Shown in pieces: positions 1 to 9,746 of a stretch of 64,000 nucleotides of DNA (its first letter is position 1; each line of letters starts with the position of its first letter). The position numbers were made by a program, and so were the translations under genes. The stretch lies in assembly GCF_005239095.1 (NCBI RefSeq), contig NZ_SZUA01000002.1, forward strand, positions 1 to 64,000. Direction: 5' to 3'. The stretch is from Luteimonas gilva. Its GTDB lineage: Bacteria > Pseudomonadota > Gammaproteobacteria > Xanthomonadales > Xanthomonadaceae. Below the pieces are notes generated by a model. It was not told the DNA's origin and searched no databases. It saw only the letters and a list, made by a program, of their open reading frames with translations.

Positions 1-75
1 GGCTTCAGCCGCGAGCCTTCCTTTTCAGGTCGCGACGACGTGTGGGAAAGAGCTCGCGGCTGAAGCCGCTCCTAC
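1..75. repeat. Dispersed inverted repeat, family A (cut by window edge)
   Basis: The left arm GGCTTCAGCCGCGAG (1-15) and right arm CTCGCGGCTGAAGCC (52-66) are exact reverse complements around a loop of about 36 bases. The same arms recur at 6241-6333 and 35315-35391. It lies just beyond the 3' end of bioC and looks like a REP-type palindrome. Confidence 0.85.
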
Positions 76-86
76 AAAAGCGCGCA

Positions 87-965
87 TCAACGCCGGCGTA
101 TGGGAATCCGGTCCAGCGGCACCGCGGTGACCTCGTATCCGCCGATCCGGATCGGCGCGCCCGGCGGCGGCGCCCAGGCTTGGGCGTAGAGCACTTCCCA
201 CGTCGCCGGCAGCAAGCCGTCGCTACGGCGTTCGGCTTCGTAGGCGGATGCTGCCGCGGCGAAGCGCGCGCGTCCGGTCAGCGTGTGCCGGCGCGTGCGC
301 AGCGCGTTGGTCGCGCCAAGCGCGCGCAATTCGCGCATCAGCGCGGCCAAATCGGGATAGCCCGGCACGAACAGGTCGCGGTCGAGCACCGGGTCGCGGA
401 AACCGGCCTGGACCATCGCATCGCCGAACTGCGCGATCGACGCGAACGGGCTGACGTGCGGCGCCGAATCCGCCCGGGCGAAGGCCGCGCGCAATTCGAT
501 CAGCGTCTCCGGACCGAAACTCGACACCAGCAAGCGCGCGCCCGGCTTGAGCACACGCCGGAATTCGGCGAACAGCGTCGGCAGATCCTCGATCCACTGC
601 ACGCACAAATTGGAGAACAGCACGTCGACGCTGGCGTCGGCGAGCGGCAGGGCGCGCGCATCGGCGCAGACGCGGTCGAAGGATCGCCACCAGCCGCCCT
701 GCTTCTTGGCTTCGCGCAGCATCGGCAAGGCGAGGTCGAGCGCCAGCACTCTCGCTTTCGGCCAACGCTTGCGCATCGCGGCGGAAGCGCGACCCGGACC
801 GCAGCCGAGATCGACGACGATTTGCGGCTGTCGATCTTCCAAATAGTCGAGCGATTCGAGCAGGCGCGATTCCACCTCGCGCTGCAGCGCGGCGGCGGCT
901 TCGTAGCCTTGCGCCGAGCGCGAGAAGGCGCGGCGGACTTGGCGGGTGTCGAAGACTTCGTTCAT
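87..965 (-). CDS. bioC: Malonyl-ACP O-methyltransferase BioC
   Basis: A 292-residue class I SAM-dependent methyltransferase. BioC methylates the free carboxyl of malonyl-ACP so that fatty-acid enzymes can build the pimeloyl chain of biotin. The SAM-binding glycine motif VVDLGCGPGRAS is near residues 50-60, after a typical N-terminal segment (MNEVFDTRQVRRAFSRSA). The longer open frame upstream is repeat sequence, so I start at the ATG at 965, 10 bases after the bioH stop. It is the last gene of bioB-bioF-bioH-bioC on the minus strand, and the function rests on both fold and context. Its ribosome-binding site would be a purine-rich stretch inside the repeat between bioH and bioC. Confidence 0.93.
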   Translation of the reverse strand: MNEVFDTRQVRRAFSRSAQGYEAAAALQREVESRLLESLDYLEDRQPQIVVDLGCGPGRASAAMRKRWPKARVLALDLALPMLREAKKQGGWWRSFDRVCADARALPLADASVDVLFSNLCVQWIEDLPTLFAEFRRVLKPGARLLVSSFGPETLIELRAAFARADSAPHVSPFASIAQFGDAMVQAGFRDPVLDRDLFVPGYPDLAALMRELRALGATNALRTRRHTLTGRARFAAAASAYEAERRSDGLLPATWEVLYAQAWAPPPGAPIRIGGYEVTAVPLDRIPIRRR

Positions 966-975
966 GCCTTTGGTT

Positions 976-1874
976 TTAACCCTCTCCCGCTTGCGGGAGA
1001 GGGTTGGGTGAGGGCGCGCGGCGCTGCGAACCCGCCTCGTCGCTTTCTGGAGAAGCCAAAGTCGCTGGATTCCAGCCTTCGCGGGAATGACAGCTTGAAG
1101 CGGAAGCAAAAGTGTCGATGGCCGCCGCGACTTCGTCCGCATGTCCCAAGAACGGCGCATGCCCGCCGCCGGCGATCTCAAGAAATTCGGAATTCGGCGC
1201 GAGTGCCGCGGCGGCGCGCATGCCGGCGGGCGGCACCAAGCGGTCGCGCCGACCCGAAATCCACAAGCTCGGTACCCGCAGTTGCGGCAGCGATTCGCGC
1301 AAATCGGTTTCGTCGAGCAGCGACAGCCCTTGCTGCAGCACCCGCCGCGCCGGCTCGCCGCGCGCGAACAATTGCTGGCGCAGCGTGCGCAACTCTTCGC
1401 GGCCGTGTTCGGCGCCGATCGTGTCCAGCACCAGAAAGCGGTCGAGCGTGCTGCGGTAGTCGCTCTGCAAATCCGCGGCGAACTGCGTAAACACCTGCGG
1501 CGAGACCGCGTGCGGCCACGGCCGGCCGTCGGCGCCGTCGTCGACCACGAAGCGCGGCGTGGCGCTGATCATGACCAAGCCCCGCACCTGCGCCGACGTC
1601 GCCGCCGCGCGCAGCGCGAACAAGCCGCCGAGCGACCAGCCGATCCAGATCGCCGGCGGCGTGCGCGCGGCGATTTGCGCGACGGTCGCGTCCAGCTCGA
1701 GCGGCGTCGCGTCTTCGCGGCTGTAGCCGTGGCCGGGCAAGTCGACCAGATGCAGCGTGTAGCGATCGCGCAAGCGCGCGACCAGCGGCGCGAACACGCC
1801 GCCGTGCATCGCCCAACCGTGGACGAGCACCAGCGCCGGACCAGAGCCGGCGACTTCGATGTGCAAGCCGGCGT

Positions 1875-1878
<4 letters not shown>
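976..1878 (-). CDS. bioH: Pimeloyl-ACP methyl ester carboxylesterase BioH, repeat-extended
   Basis: An alpha/beta hydrolase of 300 residues. BioH removes the methyl group from pimeloyl-ACP methyl ester and so ends chain elongation in biotin synthesis. The catalytic triad is visible as Ser82 (GWSLGG), Asp212 (GRRDRL) and His240 (GGGHAP). The start is a TTG at 1878 whose last bases overlap the bioF stop (TTGA), giving MNAGLHIEV; no ATG fits. The hydrolase fold ends near residue 260. Residues from about 263 to 300 ([10 protein letters not shown] onward) are translated from a dispersed repeat, so the protein is about 40 residues longer than usual family members. Third gene of the biotin operon. 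Confidence 0.92.
980..1097. repeat. Composite repeat, families D and E, within the bioH 3' end
   Basis: Two palindromic modules. One is CCTCTCCCGCTTGCGGGAG near 981-1003; the other is a palindrome around CTGGATTCCAGCCTTCGCG near 1068-1090. They are joined by a linker reading GGGTGAGGGCGCGCGG. The same two modules and linker occur in reverse orientation at 44317-44440, so this is one mobile composite of about 115 bp rather than two chance hairpins. Here it is translated as the bioH tail. Confidence 0.85.
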
Positions 1879-3080
<1,202 letters not shown>

Positions 3081-3082
3081 GC

Positions 3083-4111
3083 TCAGGCCGCCGCTTCGAC
3101 GATGTCGGCGTGGACGGTGGCGGCTTCTTCCACGATCTGCATCGGCCGCAGGCCGAGACGCGCGAACAACGCCATGTCGCGCTCGGCGTCCGGGTTGCCG
3201 GTGGTGAGCAGCTTCTCGCCGTAGAAGATCGAATTGGCGCCGGCGGCGAAGCACAGCGCCTGCAGTTCGTCGCTCATGGTCTCGCGCCCGGCCGACAGCC
3301 GGACCATAGATTGGGGCATCAGGATCCGCGCCACCGCGATGGTGCGCACGAATTCGAAAGGATCCAGTTCCGCGGTGCCGGCCAGCGGCGTGCCTTCGAC
3401 CTGGACCAAGCGGTTGATCGGCACCGAATCCGGATGCGCCGGCAGATTGGCCAAAGCCTGCAGCAAACCGGCGCGCTGCGCACGCGACTCGCCCATGCCG
3501 ACGATGCCGCCGCAGCAGGTCTTCATGCCGGCGTCGCGCACGTGCGCGAGCGTGTCCAGGCGGTCCTGGTATTCGCGGGTGTGGATGATTTCGCCGTAGA
3601 ACTCCGGCGCGGTATCCAGGTTGTGGTTGTAGTAGTCCAGGCCGGCGGCCTTCAGCGCCTGCGCTTGGCCGTCGCTGAGCATGCCCAACGTGGCGCAGGT
3701 TTCCAGGCCCAGCGCTTTCACTTCGCGGATCATCGCCGCGACTTTCGGGATGTCGCGGTCCTTCGGCGAACGCCAGGCCGCGCCCATGCAGAAGCGCGAC
3801 GCGCCGGCGGCCTTGGCCTGCTTGGCTTTTTCCAGCACCGCTTCGGTGCTCATCAGCTTGGTCGCATCGACGCCGGTGTGGTAGCGCTGCGCCTGCGGGC
3901 AGTAGGCGCAGTCCTCGGGGCAGCCGCCGGTCTTCACCGACAGCAGCGTGCTGATCTGCACTTCGGCCGGATCGAAATGGCGGCGATGGACGCTGCCGGC
4001 GCGATGCAGCAATTCGGTGAACGGCAGCGCGAACAGCGCTTCGATGTCGGCGCGCGACCAATCGTGGCGGAGGGCGGGCGCGGCGGAGAGCGGTTCGCTG
4101 ACGGCTGGCAT
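3083..4111 (-). CDS. bioB: Biotin synthase BioB
   Basis: A radical-SAM enzyme of 342 residues that inserts sulfur into dethiobiotin, the last step of biotin synthesis. The 4Fe-4S cluster triad is C64-x3-C68-x2-C71 ([12 protein letters not shown]). Conserved core segments such as [12 protein letters not shown] and [12 protein letters not shown] are present. The start MPAVSEPL is chosen because the upstream in-frame extension is low-complexity basic sequence overlapping comF. It is the first gene of the biotin operon and is transcribed away from comF. bioA and bioD are not in this window, so the pathway is completed elsewhere. Confidence 0.97.
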   Translation of the reverse strand: MPAVSEPLSAAPALRHDWSRADIEALFALPFTELLHRAGSVHRRHFDPAEVQISTLLSVKTGGCPEDCAYCPQAQRYHTGVDATKLMSTEAVLEKAKQAKAAGASRFCMGAAWRSPKDRDIPKVAAMIREVKALGLETCATLGMLSDGQAQALKAAGLDYYNHNLDTAPEFYGEIIHTREYQDRLDTLAHVRDAGMKTCCGGIVGMGESRAQRAGLLQALANLPAHPDSVPINRLVQVEGTPLAGTAELDPFEFVRTIAVARILMPQSMVRLSAGRETMSDELQALCFAAGANSIFYGEKLLTTGNPDAERDMALFARLGLRPMQIVEEAATVHADIVEAAA

Positions 4112-4148
4112 GGGTTTTTCCCGACGGACAAGGGCTGGCAAGCCCGGC

Positions 4149-4177
4149 AGTCTGGAAACCATGCCGGGTCCTGTCAA
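4149..4177 (-). promoter_or_regulatory. Candidate bioB promoter
   Basis: On the minus strand a perfect -35 TTGACA (4177-4172) is followed after 17 bases by CAGACT (4154-4149), a weak -10 with three of six consensus positions. It lies about 40 bases upstream of the bioB ATG and overlaps the probable comF start, so the two divergent genes may interfere. No BirA-type operator could be recognised by eye. Confidence 0.4.
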
Positions 4178-4889
4178 CCGAATGCCGCCCGTGGATGTTG
4201 ACGGGCTCGGCCGGCGCTTGGCGGCCCTGCTGTGGCCGCCGCGCTGCCTGCTATGCGGCGAATCGGGCCGCGGAGGCCGGGATTTGTGCCGCGACTGCGA
4301 CGCGGCCTTGCCCTGGAACCGCAACGCCTGCCTACGCTGCGCCCTGCCCTTGCCCGCGCCGGCGCCCGCTTGCGGCCTTTGCCTGCGCCGGCCGCCGCCG
4401 CTGGCCGAAACCCATGCCGCCCTGGTCTACGCCTTCCCGGTGGACCGGCTGCTGCCGCGGTTGAAATTCCATGCCGACTTGGCCTGCGGCCGGCTGCTCT
4501 CGCAATTGATGATCCAAGCCTTCGCCGCCTTGCCGAGGCCCGACGCGCTGGTGCCCTTGCCGCTGCACCGCGGCCGTTTGCGCAGCCGCGGCTACGACCA
4601 AGCCTTGGAATTGGCGCGGCCGCTGGCGCACGCCTTCGCCTTGCCGCTGTTGGACGATGCGCTGATCCGCAAGCGCGGCACGCCGCCGCAATCCCGGCTC
4701 GACGCCGCCGCGCGGCGGCGCAATCTGCGCGGCGCGTTCGCGGTCGATCCCGGCGTCGTTCTGCCGCCGCACGTGGCCGTGATCGACGACGTCGTCACCA
4801 CCGGCGCGACTCTGCATGCCGCGGCGCAGGCCTTGCGTCGCGCCGGCGCGCAACGCGTGGATGCGTGGGTGTGCGCGCGAACGCCGTGA
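4161..4889 (+). CDS. comF: ComF family phosphoribosyltransferase-like protein
   Basis: A 242-residue ComF/GntX-type protein; its role in natural transformation or DNA handling is known from homologues only. An N-terminal zinc-ribbon-like segment has CxxC pairs (CLLCGES, CRDC, CLRC, CGLC) at about residues 30-80. The C-terminal phosphoribosyltransferase motif [14 protein letters not shown] is at about 205-218. ATG codons at 4161 and 4182 are both possible starts, and neither has a strong ribosome-binding site. It stands alone, divergent from bioB. Confidence 0.88.
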   Translation: MPGPVNRMPPVDVDGLGRRLAALLWPPRCLLCGESGRGGRDLCRDCDAALPWNRNACLRCALPLPAPAPACGLCLRRPPPLAETHAALVYAFPVDRLLPRLKFHADLACGRLLSQLMIQAFAALPRPDALVPLPLHRGRLRSRGYDQALELARPLAHAFALPLLDDALIRKRGTPPQSRLDAAARRRNLRGAFAVDPGVVLPPHVAVIDDVVTTGATLHAAAQALRRAGAQRVDAWVCARTP

Positions 4890-4898
4890 CCGCTTTTT

Positions 4899-5022
4899 TC
4901 CTTCTCCCATCGGGAGAAGGTGCCCGAAGGGCGGATGAGGGTTCGGTGTGCGATTGAAGCTACGCGCTCGCGCCGTACCCTCATCCGGCGCTACGCGCCA
5001 CCTTCTCCCGATGGGAGAAGGA
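4899..5022. repeat. Dispersed inverted repeat, family D
   Basis: CCTTCTCCCATCGGGAGAAGG near 4900-4920 is repeated in inverted form near 5001-5021, each being a small palindrome, with GGATGAGGGT and ACCCTCATCC also pairing across the centre. This two-stem block fills the space between the convergent comF and the next gene and could act as a bidirectional transcription barrier. Confidence 0.8.
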
Positions 5023-5033
5023 GAAGCAGCGCC

Positions 5034-5651
5034 TCAGCGCTCCGGCGCTTCCTGCTCCAGCAATTCCAGATAAGCGCTGGTCAGTTCGAGGTTGCCGGCC
5101 TTCTGCATCCGCACTTGGTAGAACAAGGTCTTGATCAGCTCTTCGTCGCTGGCGCGGCCTTCGCGGCGGGTCGTGAACTGCACCAGCGCGTCCATCGCCG
5201 ATTCCTGCTGGCGCTGGTACAGCTCCTGCAGTTCGTAAGCCTTGGCGACCTTGATCCGCCAGGCCGGCGACAAGCGTTCGACCGCGTTGTTCGAATTCTG
5301 CGTGGTCTGCCAGGCGGCCGCGGTCAGCACCGCGGAGGTGACCTCCAGCCGCGAAGGCTGCTCGGCGTCGGTTTCCGATTTGACGACGTGCTCGGCTTCG
5401 GCCAGGTTCGAATTGATCTTCGGCAGCACCCGCTGCAATTCGTCCAAGTTGCTGCGCATCTCCGCCGCCACGGCTTGGCGCAGCGCGTTGGCCTGGCGAT
5501 TGAGCGAACGGTCTTCCTTCCAATTGTCGATCGCCAGCGCCAAGCCCACGGCCAGCGCCACCGAGAACGCTTCGACCGCGATCTCGGGCAGCTTCTCGCG
5601 GATATGGTCGCGCAGGCGCGGACGCGGCGGCGGGTCGGCGGCGGGAGTCAT
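5034..5651 (-). CDS. Hypothetical single-pass membrane protein
   Basis: A 205-residue protein I do not recognise. A short proline-rich cytoplasmic start is followed by one hydrophobic segment at about residues 27-43 (AFSVALAVGLALAID). The rest is a long, mainly helical, charged and glutamine-rich region (about 45-205). The layout suggests a membrane-anchored helical domain. The stop lies just inside the family D repeat boundary, and the gene is convergent with comF and divergent from the next gene. Confidence 0.75.
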   Translation of the reverse strand: MTPAADPPPRPRLRDHIREKLPEIAVEAFSVALAVGLALAIDNWKEDRSLNRQANALRQAVAAEMRSNLDELQRVLPKINSNLAEAEHVVKSETDAEQPSRLEVTSAVLTAAAWQTTQNSNNAVERLSPAWRIKVAKAYELQELYQRQQESAMDALVQFTTRREGRASDEELIKTLFYQVRMQKAGNLELTSAYLELLEQEAPER

Positions 5652-5747
5652 CGGCGCATCTTACCCAGACCGCCCCCGACTTTCGGCAGATACCGCGCCG
5701 GCCGGAACGCTGCATCTTCTGCCGACCTTCCCCAACCGGCATCCAAG

Positions 5748-6227
5748 ATGAAGACGTTCACGACCGCGGTACTCGCCGCCGCACTGTCGCTCGGTTCCCT
5801 GCAGGCCGCCGCCGCGGATTCGACGGCCGATGCCGAAAAGCAACTGATCGCGGCCAGCGAGGCGATGATGAATGCCCAGCTGCAGTTCGATCTGAAAGCG
5901 CTGGACGCGATCCTGGCGCCGGATTACGTCGAGATCTCGCCGGTCGGCGACGTCGACGAGCGCGCCGAAGTGATGAGCTTCTACACGCCCGAAGCCAAGG
6001 CGCAGATGCTGGCCGCCGGGATGGAGCCGGTGTCGACGGTGATGGAAGAGCCGCGGGTGCGGGTGTACGGCGACCAGGCCATCGTCGTTTCCAAAGACAC
6101 CGCGACGCTGAAGGTGAAAGGCGTGGAGCAGAAACGTCCGGCGCGCGTGCTGTTCCATTTCCGCAAGCTCGGCGGCAAGTGGCTGCTGCAGTCTTCGCAG
6201 TTCACTTGGATCAAGCCGGGCGGCTGA
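5748..6227 (+). CDS. Exported NTF2-like (DUF4440-type) protein
   Basis: A 159-residue protein with a Sec signal peptide (MKTFTTAVLAAALSLGSLQAAAA, cleavage near residue 23). The mature domain has the SnoaL/DUF4440 pattern: a helical start (EKQLIAASEAMMNAQL), LDAILAPDYVEISPVG, then strands ending HFRKLGGKWLLQSSQFTWI. Such periplasmic NTF2-like domains are common, and the substrate cannot be predicted. It is a single gene followed by a family A repeat. Confidence 0.8.
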   Translation: MKTFTTAVLAAALSLGSLQAAAADSTADAEKQLIAASEAMMNAQLQFDLKALDAILAPDYVEISPVGDVDERAEVMSFYTPEAKAQMLAAGMEPVSTVMEEPRVRVYGDQAIVVSKDTATLKVKGVEQKRPARVLFHFRKLGGKWLLQSSQFTWIKPGG

Positions 6228-6240
6228 GCGGTTATTGCTA

Positions 6241-6333
6241 TTGTGGGAGCGGCTTCAGCCGCGAGCTCTTTCCTTCAAATCGCGACATCGCGTTGAATAC
6301 AGAAAAAGCTCGCGGCTGAAGCCGCTCCCACAA
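6241..6333. repeat. Dispersed inverted repeat, family A
   Basis: The arms are 27 bases long (6241-6267 and 6307-6333), beginning TTGTGGGAGCGGCTTCAGCC, and are perfect reverse complements around a loop of about 39 bases. It lies between two convergent genes and matches the copies at 1-75 and 35315-35391. Confidence 0.9.
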
Positions 6334-6335
6334 AG

Positions 6336-6854
6336 CTAATCGGCCTTGGCGGGTTCCGGCTTGGGAATATCCGCCTTGGCCGCCTTGCCCGAACCGATGA
6401 TCGCTTCTGCCCGCATCTCCACCGGCGCGTCCTTCGAGAACAGCGCGGTGGTGCCGACCGCGGTCCAGGCGGGGTAGTGGTCGCGGAACACTTCGCGATG
6501 CACTTTCAGCATCGGCTCGATTCGCTTGCGGAAATCGTCGTGGTCCTTGGCGACGTGGAAGCTGGTGATTTCGACCACATCTTCCATCGTGGCGCCAGCT
6601 TTTTCCAGATGCGCCTTCAGCTGCGCGAACATCCAGCGGATCTTCTCTTCGTCGGTCTTGCCCGGACCGCCCGCCGGAATGCCGGACACGATCACGCGGT
6701 CGCCGATCTTCACCACCGGCGAGTAATGGAAATCGTAGTAGGAACCTTCCCAGCCCGACGGCGCCAGATGCTCGCGTACGACCGGAGTTTGCGCGCCGGC
6801 CGTAGCGCACAGCGACAGGCCGAGCAGGGATAACGTCAATAGGCAGGCGCGCAT
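6336..6854 (-). CDS. Exported RidA/YjgF-family protein
   Basis: A 172-residue Rid-superfamily protein with a signal peptide (MRACLLTLSLLGLSLCATAGAQ). Family features include VKIGDRVIVSGIPAG, EKIRWMFAQLKAHLEKAG, VVEITSFHV and HYPAWTAVGTTALF. Classical RidA proteins are cytoplasmic imine deaminases; exported relatives exist and their substrates are unknown. The C-terminal Lys/Ala/Pro-rich tail is unusual. The start is placed at the ATG that gives a clean signal peptide, not at the upstream ATG. Confidence 0.82.
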   Translation of the reverse strand: MRACLLTLSLLGLSLCATAGAQTPVVREHLAPSGWEGSYYDFHYSPVVKIGDRVIVSGIPAGGPGKTDEEKIRWMFAQLKAHLEKAGATMEDVVEITSFHVAKDHDDFRKRIEPMLKVHREVFRDHYPAWTAVGTTALFSKDAPVEMRAEAIIGSGKAAKADIPKPEPAKAD

Positions 6855-6923
6855 CGTCGATGTCCTCGAACCGGGGAATCGGATTGCAGCGCGGGCCGAT
6901 GTCCGGTGCAAGCGCCGTTCGGC

Positions 6924-6949
6924 GGAGGCCGGCGCGGACGCCGGCCTCC
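6924..6949 (-). terminator. Strong hairpin between two minus-strand genes
   Basis: GGAGGCCGGC and GCCGGCCTCC form a GC-only stem around a short loop, 10 bases beyond the stop of the small membrane protein. There is no clear T tract, so it may be a pause or processing site rather than an intrinsic terminator. Confidence 0.4.
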
Positions 6950-6958
6950 GTCGTGCGG

Positions 6959-7162
6959 TCAGCTCGCCGGCACCGCTTTTTCGCGCTTATTGCCCAAGAA
7001 CCATAGGATGCCGCCGACCACGACCAGCGCGATCCGGATCCCGACGCCGACGTCGGCGCCCCAATGGTCCACCCAAGACAGCAGCTTGAATTCCATGTTC
7101 ATGAAGTGCAGCACGAACGAACCCAGGCCGAGCAACAGCATCAGGCCGCCGATCGATTTCAT
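6959..7162 (-). CDS. Small two-helix membrane protein
   Basis: A 67-residue protein with two hydrophobic segments at about 4-20 (IGGLMLLLGLGSFVLHF) and 42-57 (IRIALVVVGGILWFLG), joined by a short loop, with a basic C-terminal tail. It resembles short inner-membrane proteins common in Xanthomonadaceae, with no known function. It is transcribed in the same direction as ubiA upstream, after a family F repeat. Confidence 0.7.
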   Translation of the reverse strand: MKSIGGLMLLLGLGSFVLHFMNMEFKLLSWVDHWGADVGVGIRIALVVVGGILWFLGNKREKAVPAS

Positions 7163-7234
7163 CGCTTACCCCTTTGGCAATGGACCCGCTCCCCGCGGGC
7201 GAGCCGAGTCTACCCCGCAAAGGCGACGCAGGGC

Positions 7235-7269
7235 GTAGCCGGGCAAGGCCGCAGGCCGCACCCGGCTAC
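7235..7269. repeat. Short inverted repeat, family F-like
   Basis: GTAGCCGGG and CCCGGCTAC flank a GC-rich loop directly after the ubiA stop. The larger relatives at 32931-33006 and 43411-43495 share the GTAGCC(C)GGG ends. Confidence 0.7.
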
Positions 7270-7271
7270 GT

Positions 7272-8186
7272 TCAACCCGGATTGCGGAACGCGTAGTCCA
7301 GGGCAATGCCGGCGAACACCGCCATGCCGACCCAGTGGTTGTGCAGGAAGGCGCGGAAGCAGGCGTCGCGGTCGCGGTGCCGGGCCAGGACGAATTCGTA
7401 GGCGACCAGCAGCGCCGCCACGCCCAGTGCCGACCAAAAGTACACGCCCATCTGCGCCTGCCGCCCGCACAGCGCCAGCGCGGCGAAGAACATCGCGTAC
7501 AGCACGCCCTGCGCGATCAAGTCCAACTCGCCGAACAGGATCGCAGTCGACTTGGCGCCGGCGCGCAGATCGTCGTCGCGGTCGACCATCGCGTACCAAG
7601 TGTCGTAGGCGGTCGACCAGAAGATGTTGGCCACGTACAGCACCCAGGCCAGCGGCAGCAGCTCGCCGCGCACGGCGGCGAAGGCCATCGGAATGCCCCA
7701 GCCGAAAGCCATGCCCAGATAGACCTGCGGCAGATAGGTATAGCGCTTCAAATACGGATAGCTGGCCGCCAGCACCACGCCGACGAAGCTCAAATACATC
7801 GTCAGCCGGTTCAATGTCGCCACCAAACCGAACGCCGCCAGCATCAGCGCCGCGAACACCAGCAAGGCTTCGCGGCCGGACACCGCGCCGGTGGCCAGCG
7901 GCCGATGCTTGGTGCGTTCGACCTGCGGGTCCAGCCAACGGTCGGCGTAGTCGTTGATCACGCAACCGGCCGAGCGGGTCAGCCAGACCCCGGCGCTGAA
8001 CACGAACAGCGTCCACAGCGGCGGCACGCCTTCGGCCGCCATCCACAGGCCCCACCAGGTCGGCCAGAGCAGCAGCAGCCAGCCGATCGGCCGGTCCCCG
8101 CGCACCAATTTCCAGTACTGGCCCAGGCGCTCGCGCCAGCGCGGCACGGGCAGGGGGACGGGCGAGCTGTAGCGTTCGTAGCTCAT
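7272..8186 (-). CDS. ubiA: 4-hydroxybenzoate octaprenyltransferase UbiA
   Basis: An integral membrane prenyltransferase of 304 residues that joins the polyprenyl chain to 4-hydroxybenzoate in ubiquinone synthesis. The first aspartate-rich motif NDYAD is at 78-82, followed by RTKHRP, and the second is in [18 protein letters not shown]. Multiple transmembrane helices are evident throughout. Length and motifs fit the family. The start has no competing in-frame ATG nearby. It is divergent from tRNA-Arg, and ubiC was not seen in this window. Confidence 0.97.
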   Translation of the reverse strand: MSYERYSSPVPLPVPRWRERLGQYWKLVRGDRPIGWLLLLWPTWWGLWMAAEGVPPLWTLFVFSAGVWLTRSAGCVINDYADRWLDPQVERTKHRPLATGAVSGREALLVFAALMLAAFGLVATLNRLTMYLSFVGVVLAASYPYLKRYTYLPQVYLGMAFGWGIPMAFAAVRGELLPLAWVLYVANIFWSTAYDTWYAMVDRDDDLRAGAKSTAILFGELDLIAQGVLYAMFFAALALCGRQAQMGVYFWSALGVAALLVAYEFVLARHRDRDACFRAFLHNHWVGMAVFAGIALDYAFRNPG

Positions 8187-8245
8187 GCGGGCGCAAGGTT
8201 AACGGCTCGCGCGGCGCGGCGCGATGATGGACAATAGGCGGCTCG

Positions 8246-8322
8246 GCGCCTGTAGCTCAGCCGGATAGAGTAGTGGCTTCCGAAGCCATTGGTCGGGGGT
8301 TCGAATCCCTCCAGGCGCGCCA
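8246..8322 (+). tRNA. tRNA-Arg (anticodon CCG)
   Basis: A 77-nt cloverleaf. The acceptor GCGCCTG pairs with CAGGCGC (8312-8318), the D stem is GCTC/GAGT, the anticodon arm is GTGGC-TTCCGAA-GCCAT with anticodon CCG, and the T arm has loop TTCGAAT. The discriminator is G and the 3' CCA is encoded (8320-8322). Confidence 0.97.
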
Positions 8323-8423
8323 AATGCTTGATCCGCAGGCTTTTCTGGCGGTTTTTGGGCTGGGGCGATTTATTTATACTGTGGGCATGCACGGCCTCGA
8401 TTAGCGGCCGCCAAAGGTGGAAC

Positions 8424-8942
8424 GTGCGCAATTACGACCTCGATTTTCTGAAGAAATTCTCGTTGGTGATCGTCTTCCTGATGGCGGTCACCCTCGGCCT
8501 GATCCTGTTCGCCCACCATCTGCAGGGCGTGATCCCGCCGGAAGTCTCGCCGCAGGCCGCCAAGCGCACCGAGCAGCGGATCGCACCGGTCGGTTCCGTC
8601 TACGCCGGCACCACCGGCGCCGCGCAGCAGGCCGCAGCCGTCGCGGCGGCCGCGGCCAAGGCCGCCTCGCAAGTCGCCTACGGCGGCACCACCGACGGCT
8701 CGGTGATCTTCGGCAACCTCTGCACCGGCTGCCACACCTCCGGCGCCGGCAACGCGCCGACCATGGACAAGGCCCACTGGGGTCCGCGCATCGCGCAGGG
8801 CAAGGACACCTTGTACAAGCACGCCATCGAAGGCTTCACCGGTCCCGACGGCGGAGTGATGCCGCCCAAGGGCGGCAACCCGGCGCTGACCGAAGCGCAG
8901 GTCAAGGCCACCGTCGACTGGATGGTCGACAATCTGAAGTAA
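8424..8942 (+). CDS. Membrane-anchored c5-type cytochrome c
   Basis: A 172-residue monohaem cytochrome. An uncleaved membrane anchor at about residues 12-31 (FSLVIVFLMAVTLGLILFAH) is followed by an Ala-rich linker (68-83), then a haem domain with CTGCH (C100, C103, H104) and the axial methionine in GVMPPKGG (M146). It is likely a periplasm-facing electron carrier. The GTG at 8424 follows AGGTGG; the longer frame reads back into the tRNA and is rejected. A TATACT -10 element at 8375-8380 may give it its own promoter. Confidence 0.9.
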   Translation: MRNYDLDFLKKFSLVIVFLMAVTLGLILFAHHLQGVIPPEVSPQAAKRTEQRIAPVGSVYAGTTGAAQQAAAVAAAAAKAASQVAYGGTTDGSVIFGNLCTGCHTSGAGNAPTMDKAHWGPRIAQGKDTLYKHAIEGFTGPDGGVMPPKGGNPALTEAQVKATVDWMVDNLK

Positions 8943-8968
8943 GCGCCGCAAGGCATTCCGCGACGCGC

Positions 8969-8994
8969 ACGACGCCGCCTTAGGGCGGCGTCGT
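8969..8994 (+). terminator. Hairpin after the cytochrome gene
   Basis: An 11-bp GC-rich stem (ACGACGCCGCC with GGCGGCGTCGT) and a four-base loop begin about 27 bases after the stop codon. Only a poor T-rich run follows, so intrinsic termination is likely but not certain. Confidence 0.5.
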
Positions 8995-9077
8995 CGTTAT
9001 CGGGCGGCGAACGTCGGCGATCGGCACGCCAAACCCGCCGTCATCGGCGCTTCCCGCCCGCCTTGTATCATCGCGCC

Positions 9078-9746
9078 ATGGTCCTGCCCGCCTTCCCGAA
9101 CGAATCGGCCACGCTCTCGCTGCCCGGCCCCGCCGGCGCATTGGAAGCGGCCGTCGAAACCCCGGAGCCCGATGTCGCGCCGCTGCCGGTGGTCGCCGTG
9201 GTCTGCCATCCGCTGCCCACCGAAGGCGGCAGCATGCACAACAAGGTCGTGACCATGGCCGCGCGCAGCTTGCGCGAGCTCGGCGCGACCACGGTGCGCT
9301 TCAACTTCCGCGGCACCGGCCATTCCGAGGGCGAGTTCGACGAGGGCCAGGGCGAGACCGACGACTTGCGCGCGATCGTCGCCTGGGTGCGCGCGCAGCG
9401 ACCCGACCATGCGCTTTGGCTGGCCGGTTTCAGCTTCGGCGCCTATGTATCGATCCGCGCGGCGGAAGAACTGAAACCCGCTGTGTTGATCTCGATCGCG
9501 CCGCCGGCCGGGCGTTGGGATTTCGAAAGGGTAGCGCTGCCCACCATGCCGTGGCTGGTGATCCAGGGCGAGAACGACGAGATCGTCGACCCGCAGGCCG
9601 TCTACGATTGGCTGAAGAAATCCAAGGCCAAGGCCGACGTGGTGCGCATGCCCGACACCAGCCATTTCTTCCACCGCAAGCTGATCGATCTGCGCGGCGC
9701 GATCAAGAACGGCGTACGCGCCTACCTGCCCGCGGCGCATGGCTGA
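9078..9746 (+). CDS. Alpha/beta hydrolase, dienelactone-hydrolase-like
   Basis: A 222-residue hydrolase. The nucleophile elbow GFSFGAYVS, the conserved VVCHPLPTEGGSMHNKVV and FNFRGTGHSEG segments, an acidic residue in QGENDEIVDP and a histidine in PDTSHFFHRKL all match the short serine-hydrolase family widespread in Proteobacteria. The substrate is unknown. It overlaps zapE by 8 bases, so the two are co-translated. A TATCAT hexamer at 9066-9071 is only 6 bases before the ATG and there is no Shine-Dalgarno, so the mRNA may be leaderless. Confidence 0.85.
   Translation: MVLPAFPNESATLSLPGPAGALEAAVETPEPDVAPLPVVAVVCHPLPTEGGSMHNKVVTMAARSLRELGATTVRFNFRGTGHSEGEFDEGQGETDDLRAIVAWVRAQRPDHALWLAGFSFGAYVSIRAAEELKPAVLISIAPPAGRWDFERVALPTMPWLVIQGENDEIVDPQAVYDWLKKSKAKADVVRMPDTSHFFHRKLIDLRGAIKNGVRAYLPAAHG

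Noticed and set aside
7064-7957. Long plus-strand open frame across the ubiA region
   Set aside because: Antisense shadow of ubiA with low-complexity Arg/Pro sequence.
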